Position numbers and translations under genes: made by a program. From contig CBFFRP010000426.1 in assembly GCA_965644295.1 (NCBI GenBank), positions 372,001-436,000 on the forward strand: DNA of 64,000 nt. The letters are read 5' to 3'. The notes beneath the pieces were generated by a model. It was given only the letters and a program-made list of their open reading frames with translations. It did not search any database and was not told the DNA's origin. Shown in pieces: positions 44,903 through 56,419 of the stretch. The DNA is from Paraphysomonas bandaiensis. Its lineage: Eukaryota > Chrysophyceae. Position 1 is the stretch's first letter. Every line of letters begins with the position of its first letter.

Positions 44903-47205
44903 CTTGATATAATTTTCTTGTAATATTAATGGAATTAGAATGATCGAATATATACGTAGAATTGCTATAGGATAGATATACCATACATACATCCCTTGTG
45001 GGTCATACTTTATATGTGCAGAGGAAAGCCACAAGAAATACATGCATGTCTTTCTACGGATTGATGTATATACATACCACACCCCAACACCACAAGAATA
45101 GATTATGTCTCACTTCTAGATGTACAGTATGCATGTATGGTCGGAATGCTGTATGTATGGGGTGGAAAAAATATATAAAGGAAATTCCGGTATTTTAACA
45201 CAGTTAAAGAGAAAATATCGAAATATTGAGAGTGTAATATATCAAAAACCACTCTTTTTTAACCAAAAATAAATAAATCCAGTTTTTTGTTGAAAATACC
45301 TCTTCTTCAAGTGTGGTGAAAATACATACACGTAATGTACTGCTTGTATGTACTATACATACATGTCCTCGTTTCTATCGATCAATAGTCATATCAACAG
45401 CCCATTGAGGTAATGATGGATGGAGTTCAATGGTTATTGGGGTATACAATCTACCTTTATTGTAGATGGATCCAGCAACAGTATACAGTTAATAGCAATC
45501 GTTAGCTTAAGTTATAGTAAACATATACGTAATACACAGTTACAACTAAATAGAAATGAATAGATCAAAAAATTCGACCGGGTACAAAACATCAACAAGA
45601 TTAACACATATAGTTAAACTATGCTACTATTACTTCACTCACTCTCATCTTTTTCATGATATAATGTGCATATCTGATGTATAATTGCCCCCTGTAAATG
45701 GTACAGTCGTGTTCAAACTACCGACCACCTCTTTTCTAAGTGTGAGAAGTAAAAATAAGCTAATTAATAGTTTATGCACGGCTGTATACTTTTAGGTTAT
45801 TACTTTTTACTAAAATCTACAGCTGGAGTTATCGCAGACGCAGTATCAAACTGGGGTTCAATTTCTCAAGCATCATTTCTTTCCGCAAGAGCGAAACCGT
45901 ATAATTTCTGCAGCAGCCTTCGCTGCAAAATTCTTATTCTCTGTAAAATACAAAGATTCATATATATGGTGAATTGTGTTACGTTCTTTATATAATGGTA
46001 ATATCTGGAATACCAGAGAATCAACTCTCATTTCAAGTCCTAAATGTGATTAAATTGGTAATGTGATTCTCGTTACCTTACCTATGAGGCCAATGAGTAG
46101 GTTTTAGCAGAATCTTGAACATCCACCTTAGGTTCCTCTTCCATAATAATAATCAATGTATATAAATATGCTTATAGCTACTGCAAGTAACTTCCCAAGT
46201 CAAGAAATTGCATCTTACTATCAGTAATTAGTAATATATTGCCTATAAGTCACACTTATTTACTTGCAGTATCAATATACAATACACCAGTCTAAATGTC
46301 TAAATACAGTTGACCATGATAATTCATCATCGTTGTATAAGGGAAGGTAAATGCAGCATTTTCGTTGAAGCTGGTGCACAATAGCACAATATACATACTT
46401 CAAATGAAGTTCAATAATAAGATAGAATATGAAAAGTGAAACTGTATTACTGGATATTTTTTCAATGCATATCTATCAACATTCAACATGAATATCAAAC
46501 CCAGAATTTTTCAGTAAACTTCTCAGTCTTGCTAATCATAATATCCCATGATTATCATTACTCATGATTGTCTTCATCAGTATTCTTCATTATTATTCTG
46601 TTATTTATCCTTCTCTGTTCATTAAATAAGTTCATTGTTTAAATTAGTAGCAAAGGTGTTTTTCGTTGTTTTCAATTTCCTGTTTAATTCAATAAGTGCG
46701 TACCGCGTTAGTGAATAATCGTCGGAATTGTAGACGAGATGTATTATAAGTAATGTTGAAAAGTACGAACCAGCTGTAATGTGTAGTAACTGCAAAGTTG
46801 CGCAATATTAGAACTCATCTTAATATAAGATAGTTCCATTTATAGTTTCATGAAATATATTACAAACTGAATAAATGATTGTATCCGTGAGGATTCATGA
46901 TCATCATTGTCCGTTACGCAGTTACGTATCTATAGTTCCGCTGCATTATAATTCACTTTCTTACATTGAAGTGTTCATTAATTTACATTCTAATAATCAC
47001 ATCATTCTTCTTACTATTACAATCTGCATTTGCAACACGAATGATGATTAAGAGAAATCATACTGTGCTGAAAGTAATGCAAATTCTCCAGCAAAAATTA
47101 ATGCCTAAGTTCAGTAGATAGTAAACTGAACATTTGTGCATGGAACAATATTTATTATTACATTCCACCAGTATACAATTTTACTGCTTTTCAAAAGTGT
47201 AAGAG
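44903..47205. other. Intergenic, 2.3 kb, no supported gene
   Basis: The part nearest HisRS (45110-45370) has TGTA/GTAC-rich promoter-like sequence. A minus-strand 20-codon ORF (ATG at 46144, MEEEPKVDVQDSAKTY) is followed by a donor-like GTAAGG just after its stop, and an acceptor lies near 45957. No frame joins them, so no gene is called. A 73-codon plus ORF at 45774 is unsupported. Confidence 0.45.
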
Positions 47206-49077
47206 TTAGCCAGATGCTGACCTACGTAATACAGGGTCCGGTACAAATCGAGGGTGAGATACTAAACGTTCTCCGATTTTGGATCCCCGCTTCACAACAA
47301 TATACCCAACGTAAACAACTATCGTAAAGGTTATAAGTAAGGATACAAGGAGGTTTGTCGTAAGCAAATTTGAATCATTAGTTGCAACCGGGCGTATCAA
47401 TGTCGGAGACACTAGCAGTAGACCTGTAAATATCAAAACACATAATATAAATGCCTTATTTAAATTTTCATGCAGTGACTCTTTTCCTTCGGGCAGTATA
47501 AATGGAGATGGACTTGAAGGGTCAGGGTGATAATTGCCAACCATAAGGTCAATTGCATCTTGTTTCTCGCCGTCAAGAAAATTATTAATGTAATATCGCA
47601 TACAAGAATTTACGCCATCATTGTACATGCCCACCAACGTCCTTTTCCCAGTTTTAGTAAAGTCAACTTTCAGAGCACCAGTTCCAGCGTATAATACTGA
47701 CATTTCATTCGCATGATTGACCCACACAGTCTTATATATACTTTCAAACTTCTTGAACGGCATTTCCAGAACTTTCTCACTCTTTAATAAGTCTTTTCTT
47801 CCAAGTTGCATAAGAATAGCACGACGAGCAAACACTGATTGTACTACATTAGTGCGGTCCAAATTGTCCATGCAATTCGTACGAAATACACCACTTTGCC
47901 AGGATAATACTTCACCATTGCCCAATTTAGAGAAGAAGGACTGTGAAGCGAACACATGATCCAGTTGGTTAACCAACTTTGAAATATTATTCCACTTCCC
48001 CTTTAATCGACACTCGTGATGAAAGTCAAACCAGACGTACTGCATTTCAACAGTACTCACTTGTTGAACCATGTCTATCACTGCCTTAAACTCAACAGCA
48101 AGCTTTCCTTGGTCACGCTTTCCATCGATAAGGTTAATGAAAACGATTTCACAGGTACCAGAGGAATTTGAACAATCATGTACAATATCTTTGACGTGCC
48201 TTTCGCACCACTGAGCTGATTTACTTCGTTCGTCGGAAATAAATACTTTGGGATCATATTTCATATGAACAGGGGATGACCAGCAAAGCGGTATAGATCC
48301 ACGAATCTGGACATGGGATGCAACTCTGCCATCAGGAAAAATTAGAATTTGTTCAGTTTCAATGTAGTTAGCAACATAACCCTGCTCGTCGACTCCTCGT
48401 TTAGTAAAACGACATCCCTGACGCATACGAGATCGCCTGGACACAAAAAGGAGAACGAATTTGTCGTTTTCAATTTCGCAGCCAGGTCGAAATTCTACGT
48501 ATCCCGACATAAATGGTACTATCCAGTCATCAGCACGACATGCAATCATATCGAGTACAACGTCTCGATTCCAGAAATACTTCGCATTTGCTCTTGTCCA
48601 AATAGGTTCTGCTTGCAACTTAGAAGTTAGCTTGGAAAGTCGCTGTTGGGTGGATGTAACATCATATGTGTACGAATAAAAAAATTGGTGCATGTTGAAA
48701 GCAGACTGCAACAACTGTAGATATTTCGTTTCATCTCGTTGCTTTGATTCTGATAAGAGCCGACCATTACGAAACAATGGTACCACTACAATTTTAATTG
48801 CTTTTCGTAACTCAATTCCATTACAATCCACAAACTTCTCTGACTCCACCACTACTGCTACATATGGTCCACTTAATAAATCATAAAATCCAAATATTGC
48901 TTCAATTGATAATGTATGATATTGTCCTCCAATATCTGCTAATTGAGCACGTTCACATACTTGTATATCACGTGACCATCCTTCTTTTATCTGTGTGACA
49001 ACTAAACATGCTCCAGTGTCTAAATTTTCAAACACAGCTCTTGAATCATATGTTTTAAGGACACGACCTTTTCCCAT
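47206..49077 (-). CDS. SAC1: SAC1 phosphoinositide phosphatase
   Basis: Single exon, 623 aa, starting MGKGRVLKTYDSR. The Sac catalytic domain covers about 110-480. Characteristic motifs include FYSYTYDVTSTQQRL, WNRDVVLDM, FVLLFVSRRSRMRQGCRFTK (with RRS.MR.G) and RGSIPLCWSSP. The catalytic P-loop FRTNCMDNLDRTNVVQ gives the CX5R active site with Cys402. Two C-terminal transmembrane helices (about 545-565 and 580-600) precede a short basic tail, as in ER/Golgi SAC1, and total length matches (yeast 623, human 587). It removes phosphate mainly from PI4P. Having no introns is unusual among its neighbours. The first ~220 nt are AT-rich. Confidence 0.95.
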   Translation of the reverse strand: MGKGRVLKTYDSRAVFENLDTGACLVVTQIKEGWSRDIQVCERAQLADIGGQYHTLSIEAIFGFYDLLSGPYVAVVVESEKFVDCNGIELRKAIKIVVVPLFRNGRLLSESKQRDETKYLQLLQSAFNMHQFFYSYTYDVTSTQQRLSKLTSKLQAEPIWTRANAKYFWNRDVVLDMIACRADDWIVPFMSGYVEFRPGCEIENDKFVLLFVSRRSRMRQGCRFTKRGVDEQGYVANYIETEQILIFPDGRVASHVQIRGSIPLCWSSPVHMKYDPKVFISDERSKSAQWCERHVKDIVHDCSNSSGTCEIVFINLIDGKRDQGKLAVEFKAVIDMVQQVSTVEMQYVWFDFHHECRLKGKWNNISKLVNQLDHVFASQSFFSKLGNGEVLSWQSGVFRTNCMDNLDRTNVVQSVFARRAILMQLGRKDLLKSEKVLEMPFKKFESIYKTVWVNHANEMSVLYAGTGALKVDFTKTGKRTLVGMYNDGVNSCMRYYINNFLDGEKQDAIDLMVGNYHPDPSSPSPFILPEGKESLHENLNKAFILCVLIFTGLLLVSPTLIRPVATNDSNLLTTNLLVSLLITFTIVVYVGYIVVKRGSKIGERLVSHPRFVPDPVLRRSASG

Positions 49078-49685
49078 GAATATCTTGTAGAGTGAGTAGT
49101 ATGATCTGTATGTCTTATGTTACTGTATGGAGGTTTATAATATTGTAATGAGGTCTGTATATTGCTGCAGCATATGTCTGAGTAAGGCACTGCCTCTGTC
49201 TATATGTTGGTATATACGTACAGTATATACCTATACATACACACACACCTACTCCATGTACATATAGACGCACATCTCCATTCCCACATACAGGAGTACA
49301 CACTGCTGTATACCTATTCTCTATATGGATATCGATCCGTATGTGGATATACTCCATAGACTACTGGTGGATATTGAAAAAAACTACACCAAAACTTGGA
49401 TTTTTATCCTGATTTTTACACTATGTCAGCATTTTTGGTCCCCCTATTCCAGATATTTACATATACAAAGTCCTGTAGATGTGGAAAATACGGCATTTAT
49501 CGCTGCACGTATTGCAGTCTGAGATACTCTACAAATATGGCGGTTGAAAATAAAGCTCAAAAAGAGTGAACTGATATGCTGATATACATACATATGTGAT
49601 GATAGAGAATCAGTAGCAGAGATTATATTGATATTATATATCCTTGAAGACTTGTCAAGTCACACACTTGCACCAGTGTATTGTC
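49078..49685. promoter_or_regulatory. Divergent promoter region (SAC1 / DUF4485 gene)
   Basis: 608 bp with repeated GTATAT, GTAC and CACACA words (49195-49300) and no supported ORF. The arrangement is the same as at the other divergent gene pairs here. Confidence 0.4.
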
Positions 49686-51074
49686 ATGACTGAATCTAGA
49701 CTAGATCATGCTTTTCTTACATGTTTAAAAGAAATAGAAGTTCGATACACATCATTACCAAAAGCTCTCCGCCTGAGGTAAATGAACATGCTTGTTATAA
49801 TATCGATATCAACTTTTAATATCAGGGTAGAAAAATGGGTAGAAAAACTAGTCATCGTTGGAAAAAATCATGTATGGAAGAAAGATAGAAACATGTACGC
49901 CAGACTACTTCTGAGTATGGTCATCGCGAAAACTATGGAAGAACCATTTCATACAACTCCATCTGATGGGCCACTTTCTCCTTTTCCTGCGTATTTAAAG
50001 TCCAAATTAAAAGGTGTTGTTGGCCCACACGAGAGCTTTTTCTGGCGAGATGTGTATGAGCGCATGGCCCATGATAAAACTGAATCATCTGTGTCACGAA
50101 TGTCATCACATATCCCAGCTATTGATGTGTCTACGAGCTCATATGACCCTAATCAAAAGGAAACCCATACACTACGTATGCTGATTCAAGAGCAAGCTCG
50201 GCGAATAGAAATTCTAGAACAGCAGATGGCCGAGGAGAGGATGCGACATGAGTCAGAAGTGCGTAGACTTTTGGAGCACCATAAAGCTGAAGTACAGCGA
50301 CTCAAACACTCTCGCGGGAGTAGGTCTATATCTATGTCAGACCACGAACATACTATACCATCATCAGCTTTGCGACGAAGCTATGACTCTACCGTCAGTT
50401 TTGCCGATGAGAGGGCCCGCACTCCATTGTTGAGTCATAATAGAAAACCAGTAGCAGTTGGTACACCCTATGTCACCCAATCAAATGGTGATATTCTACG
50501 CTCATTCGAAACTAATCGCTTATCATCATCTATCGAAAGCAAAAGGTATCAGAGCGATGAGATAGATAAATTGGAAGAGGCGAGTCGGTTGTTAACACAG
50601 CACCTACAAGACAAAAAATCACCTCAAAAAAATCTTGGAGTTTCTTCCACGAAGAGAGGGACAATTCCTCCGGAACCCCAAGTCACTGCCAATGATGAGC
50701 ACAAAGACGATCGCTATCTTTCTATATCACCCCCTTCACAAAGCATTAGCCCCTCGCTATCTTTCGAGAAAAATGAGAAAACAACAAACTTCTCCATGAG
50801 TTCCCATCGTCCCGATTTAAATCCTAGCTGGACTGACAGCAAACCCATCATAGACGATGTGCGAGCTACAGAATCTGATGTTGATAACAAAGAAATGCCA
50901 CAGGAATTACTGAAAACTCAAAATGAAAAGAGTTCTGTTGACAGATCTGCAGACGATATATTTCAACGTAGTATACCTGAAGACGATGGGGAGTTTTTGT
51001 CGTACTTAGAAGATTTTCAGACACAAATAAGGCATCTGCAATTCGGATTTGGTAGTTCGAGTAGTAATAAGTAG
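49686..51074 (+). CDS. DUF4485-domain protein, probably centrosomal or ciliary (446 aa)
   Basis: Exons 49686-49777 and 49826-51074 (1341 nt) joined over a 48-bp intron. Residues 1-85 match DUF4485 as found in CEP112: LDHAFLTCLKEIEVRY, RLRVEKWVEKL, WKKDRNMYARLLLSMVIAK and PFHTTPSDGPLSPFPAYL. A coiled coil follows (LIQEQARRIEILEQQMAEER, EVRRLLEHHKAEVQRLKH). The rest is disordered and Ser-rich, with an acidic end containing FLSYLEDFQTQIRHLQFGFG. The known family members sit at centrosomes or basal bodies. The domain spans the splice junction, so the first exon is required. No enzyme activity is expected. Confidence 0.85.
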
Positions 51075-51524
51075 TATGTAAAATTGTTTTCAATTATTAT
51101 TATATGTATTTTGAGTAATTAACCTTCAGAGGTGTCACCGATATTTTATTACAATATATATTGTAGGCTGTTGAGTTTACTAGCTTGTAAGCGATCATAA
51201 GCTATATTATCATGGTATATGCATCATGACCGTTACTTGAAAAATACAGTATTAGTGATAACTAATATTATGATACGAATATTAGTTGTGAATATACATG
51301 GACTGTATAAGGTCACGTCTATTGACATTTGCTCTTAGATCGTCAAAGAAAAGTTATGTCGTCAGACTAGCAGACTAGATATATTGCAGCTATAAGCTAT
51401 ACATTTCTTCTAAAATATAGTTATATAAGTAAAATGGACGTGAAAACTTCATATAGATACTGTGTACCCCACACTCTCTGTACCACAGCTATGTAGAATT
51501 CAGACACTAAAACACACCCTAGCC
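51075..51524. other. Intergenic, no supported gene
   Basis: AT-rich sequence between the DUF4485 gene and the copia relic. Nothing is recognised. Confidence 0.5.
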
Positions 51525-52170
51525 TCACTTGGAGCGCTTCTTTTGATTTTCCTCCACTTCATACGAAACACTCCTCTTCTCGCCTGTAATCGTTCCTTCA
51601 TGATGATTCGTAAATACATCGGCTGCCACCATATCCTTTTTTGATATATGTATCCGTCCTGCTGTTGGAAACCTGCCGTTCACATGTTGACGTACCCAAT
51701 GATACATGATCTCGATATGCTTTGATTGCTTGTAGTAGATTGGGTTTTCCGACCAATATTTTGCACTCTTGCTGTCCATAGAGAATGGGACTGGCTGCGT
51801 CAATGTGAGTCCCAGCTATCGTAACATCCCGGAGACACCAGTTCTTGCATAGCTGTATACTTAACCATATATTCGGAGTCCATGCTAGATGCTGTGACAG
51901 TGGTTTGCAACTTCGACTGCCATGCTATTTCTCCACCCCACGATGCCCACCCATAATTCGAACACCAAAGCTGCCGTATTCTGCTGTCCTATACAGATGA
52001 CAGCTTTCACTTCAACTAAAACCTCAGCTACTTTCCTTCACCGACTCCATTCGCTCAGTCGCCTACACAGTCACCTCCAACTCACGCCTCCTGCGCGCCC
52101 ACAGTCGCAATCAAGCATTACGGAGTTCCCCAAAGGCAGACCCCTTAAGATACCATATTCGGACAGTTGC
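51525..52170 (-). mobile_element. Decayed Ty1/copia relic, RNase H end
   Basis: On the minus strand, degenerate frames read in order RYLKG-like 'IWYLKGSAFGEL' (about 52130-52165), 'IAWQSKLQTTVTASSMDSEY' (about 51865-51925), 'MDSKSAKYWSENPIYYKQSK' and 'HIEIMYHWVRQHV', then 'DMVAADVFTN' (51600-51790). These are the RNase H signatures of Copia pol. Frame breaks between blocks and no reverse-transcriptase core make it a dead remnant. No LTR was delimited. Confidence 0.8.
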
Positions 52171-52950
52171 ACCACGGTGCTCGCAGCAATGCACAAGCAG
52201 TTCCGGAGCGGTACGCGACAGGGTCATATATAACATAGGGTCCAAATTTAATTGTGTAGCTAGCACCTCCCCAAGTCTAATATAGCCACGAATAAAACCC
52301 CGACATTCAGTTCAACCTGTCCCAGAAGTCGGCCAGCAACTCCTCGCCACTGGATATTTAGGGTTTCAAACCGGAGAACATTATGGCCAATCTCATCCAA
52401 CACACGTAATGCATGCTCACAGCTATATCGATGTTACACAGATCATCTATATGCCAGTCAGCGGTAGTAGACACCTTCAGAGACTCCATTCCCTACGTGT
52501 GGGTACACAGTACCACTTGTCAGCCTCTGTCACATGGAGGGCAGTGTACTGCACAGTTGTATGCCTAATATCATGGAGTCACCTCCTGAAAGCAGTATAA
52601 CGCAAAGTTTTCTATGCGAATCAAACTATAGAGTGACTATTGAGTTATGTATGAATGAAGACGTTAGTAGCTGGTAGGAACGTACAGCTGTATATTGATG
52701 CACTCATATTACATAGAGTGAAAAAAACACCAGTTTTCTACATGTTTACAGTTTTTCGCATATGGAGTAACTGTGTTTGCAGAAAACCTCCACTTTTATC
52801 CATCAGAATACACAGAGCGCAACTTCTTACTTTTGAAATCCCCTCAACACCTTCTTGTACCATATTTGCAAGAACAAGAACAACAACAAGAACAACAACA
52901 AAAGACGCCATCGAGAGATAATATCACTTGTTGATATCATTGTATTTAAA
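52171..52950. other. Degenerate sequence upstream of kinase-like gene
   Basis: The left part (52171-52400) may be further decayed copia sequence, as minus-strand fragments are open but not recognisable. The right part is the presumptive promoter, with an AAC-rich tract (52869-52901) just before the ATG at 52951. Confidence 0.4.
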
Positions 52951-54834
52951 ATGAATGATACTGATGAAATTGATGCAGAAATTGCGCGTATTGATACTGA
53001 AAACCAACTATTGAATGATGAAATTCGAAGTGTAATATCTTCAATTGATAATGCTGAAGTCAAAATATTAGCCAATGAAAATAAAGAATTTTGGATATCT
53101 AAATTACAAAATTTACGTGAAAAAGAAAAATATTTACGTAAAAAGAAATTTCAATTATATGATGAAGAGGCATTATTACGTACTCAAGTTATTCAATTAC
53201 TCAAACTGAAGAAATCAATGCGAGATGAATCTCGATTCACTTCAGGTAAAAATTAATTAAATTTTCAGTTTTTATATTTATTTATTTTAAATATATATAT
53301 ATATATAGATTTTTCATTCACAATTGATCGAACTATTCCATGTTTTAGTAATCAGGAAATGTCAGCATCAACAATTGCAAGAAATTCGAATAGATCCTTA
53401 TATGATGTCTTTGTACTCCCATGCTCTCCTAGTAGTTATATCCCTAATACACGTATACGAACATTACTTGAATGTTATCAAAATTTATCAGATCATACTG
53501 ATGATGTACGTGATTTTGAGTATTACTTACGAACGAAACTTCATTCACTGTACATATGGAATGACTCTTCTGAAGATTCGGTATCTACTGTATGCGATCC
53601 TAATTTGTCAGAGTATTTGTCAATGATAAATAGCAGGATTCACAACGAAACAACGGAAAGCACTGCTGTCCTTAATGAATCATTGCCTTTCCGTCCTGTG
53701 CTTGCTAAAGAGTCAAGGAAACCGGAGCACCGAATTCAGTGGAAAGACCATATTGTCATAGCCTCCAAGGCGAAAGGAGTAGAACATTCTCAGTACGAGG
53801 CTTTAATTCAAGGGTTGGGGCTAGGTGGAGACGCTTCAGTGAATATGTGGCGCTGTGGTCTAGCCACGGAATTAGCTGTGACCCCAGTGATCGTATGCTA
53901 CGGTGATTTCTTTTGTATTTATTCTGTGTATCTTCTTCCCGAGAGCTATCCTGTGATCGTGCAGCTATCGCCCCCTCTATCATATCTCACCCTCGAAGGA
54001 AGGTGTTGTATAGCGCGCTGGGGAATCGTGCTCGCAAAATTTGCTTCGGAAACAATAGAAATCTTGAAAGAGCACCTTGACAGGAACTCTAGTCGACGAG
54101 GCATGTCGTGTGGGGTCTATATAGCACCGCACTTATTCTTCAAGCCGTTGCATCGCTCGGATGATTGCACTTTAAATGATGGGTCTATCATGAGGACCAA
54201 TTTGGAATCGTTGATGCTTGCTTATCATCGATTGCATACTGTTGAGAATTCCGGTCGTTATTTTCTGTTCCCACTTGGAGTTATAGCGTACCCCTCTCAT
54301 GAGTCACGGTGTTATGATTACCCCATACGTAGTGTCATGCATACCTCTATTCGTAAGTACTTTTTCAACCCTACTAGCCTTGTCCGAAATGGTTGCCCCA
54401 TTGTAGTATATGAAGAGTTGAGTTCACCATGGTCTAATAAAAAGCCACCGCCTGAGGTGGTGCAGTCTTACGTAGATAATGTGAGAAAGGCTGTAGAAGT
54501 TTTGAATGCAGCTGAAATTTCTCACATGGACCTGAGGCCAGCTAACATTTTATGGAGAATTGATCCAGAGATTGACACAAATACAGAAGTGGAGATAAAA
54601 GTAATCGACCTTGAAGATTCGGTTCCTTTTGGATTCTACATACATTTTGTCGATGCTTTGCGCGATGACCCACGATACCCTGTCTCTATCAAGGATGAGC
54701 GAGAGCACATACCTGCAACCTCTGGTCATAATGATTGGTTTTGTAAGGCTGTGACTTCGTGGGCGCAGCAATTTGATGTTGATAGCTTCTCAGACTATAT
54801 GGCTGCGAATTGGGAACGAATGTTCACTACATAA
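52951..54834 (+). CDS. Coiled-coil protein with kinase-like C-terminal domain (606 aa)
   Basis: Exons 52951-53245 and 53309-54834 (1821 nt) join in frame over a 63-bp intron. Separately they would look like two genes. Residues 1-95 are a coiled coil (IARIDTENQLLNDEIRSVIS, LQNLREKEKYLRKKKFQLYD). The middle is not recognised. Near the C-terminus a protein-kinase-like catalytic loop is visible, EISHMDLRPANILWR (H504-x-D-L-R-x-x-N). About 25 residues later comes KVIDLEDS, in the place of the DFG metal site. HxDLRxxN with IDLED resembles divergent kinase-fold families, not canonical Ser/Thr kinases. A clear Gly-rich loop and VAIK lysine were not found. It may be an atypical kinase or a pseudokinase. 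Confidence 0.75.
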
Positions 54835-56419
54835 GTATTCCGTTTTGGGTGATCGAAGCTGAAGTGTGTAAGGTTGTTCCAGGTATATTTGATTTTTAGG
54901 GGTAGTTAGAGCGTTGATTACTACAGTTATTGGTAACATATCATGTCACCTTGGTGGGAGAGAAAAAGAGGTGGGGGGAGGATATTGTGAGAAATTGACC
55001 TATTCTTAGCTCATCATACTCAGTTGTAATCGTTTCTCAAATGACAATCTACTTTCAGCAATAATATGAAATATAACCGAAATATGTCTTGAACAAATCC
55101 TACTCGTTTTCTCAGTCTTTGTAATATAATGTTACTGCTATACACCCTGTAACACAGCAACATTCAACCCACTTGGTGAAGAATTGTGTATATATTTGAC
55201 ATTTGGATGGTGTACACCTAGTTAACTGTGTTAGAATTGGAAATTTCTCTGAAGTTAACCTCGCTCTAAACTCTACACGAAAAAACTTTGGAAGGAAGTA
55301 AATTCAGTTTTTGATGTGTAACTATACAAGATATAGAAGAGACTGGTGAACATATTATGATAAATAGATGTTTCTGAGAACATACTATTTTCACCAGATA
55401 ATGGAACATGTATAATATACATATATTGAAAGTCTTATTGTATTTAGCAATATACATGTTGTGAAGTGTTGAGATTAACAATTATAATTCTATCTTGAGA
55501 GAAGTACATTGTGTACAACTTACTACATTCGCTCGTTACACCTGTTACACACTATTTACTTACTTCAATTGCAAAATATATATCACATCATACTGCAGAA
55601 CTCTACACTTCCACTCAATTAGATGTTGTTGAACATGCTAAAACTTATGATGAACATTGCTATCGGATACGGAGCCACCGAACCTCATGGTACACAGGTG
55701 GACGTATGACTCCGCTGGTATACCTAGTTCTCACCCTACATTCACTACGAACTAGGAACTAGGTACGACGAGCTCTCTTAATATTAGATATTAGGTACCT
55801 CTGCAATAATTTTTCTCCAAGATTTCGCTCCCTTCATTCAATAAATCCTGAACCACACGTATTGCCGTTTGTTATATATATATCAGCCATCTGTTGTCGA
55901 CGGCTCATATGAATTAACGGACCATATAGAGGCATAGAGTAACGGTAGAGTAACCGAACACTTCTAACAATGTTGGTGAGGAATTATCAGACAGACACAT
56001 AGAACAATAACTGAAAATCATTAACAAAGAAATTAAATCTATAGAATTCTAAATATAACGCTAACACCATCAAACTCTAACATCATAAAGGAAAATTCGT
56101 ATTCAGGTAATGGTCAAGCTAGATGAGAGATCACTTCAAGACTAGTAGTCCAAGGTTCCTCACAGGTAGAGGGCATGGACTACAACAAAAAACACAACCC
56201 AGTAGCCAAGGCTCACTCAAGAGAAGGTATATATGTACCTACCAGTCGGACGAGATGTTCCAAACGGGAAGTTTATACAAATCAGCATGACGAAACTGGA
56301 ACAAAAGTTGCACAAATTATCTGGTAGACTGTGGTTTACCAGATCATTTTTAGTCAGTCTATAGATGTAAAACTAGTTTTTGTACACAACCGTTCCCATG
56401 TAATAATCATACTCTCTTA
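54835..56419. other. Intergenic, with possible truncated gene start
   Basis: The kinase-like gene's 3' UTR is followed by an 83-codon plus ORF (55511-55762, MYNLLHSLVTPVTHYLL...). Its AT-rich codons and preceding 'gtacattgtgtac' resemble real gene starts in this window, but no downstream exon could be joined before the copia relic. It may be a gene broken by the insertion, or chance. Confidence 0.35.

Noticed and set aside
45840-46144. Small two-exon minus-strand gene (MEEEPKVDVQ...)
   Set aside because: The donor lies after an in-frame stop and no frame connects it to the downstream acceptor near 45957.
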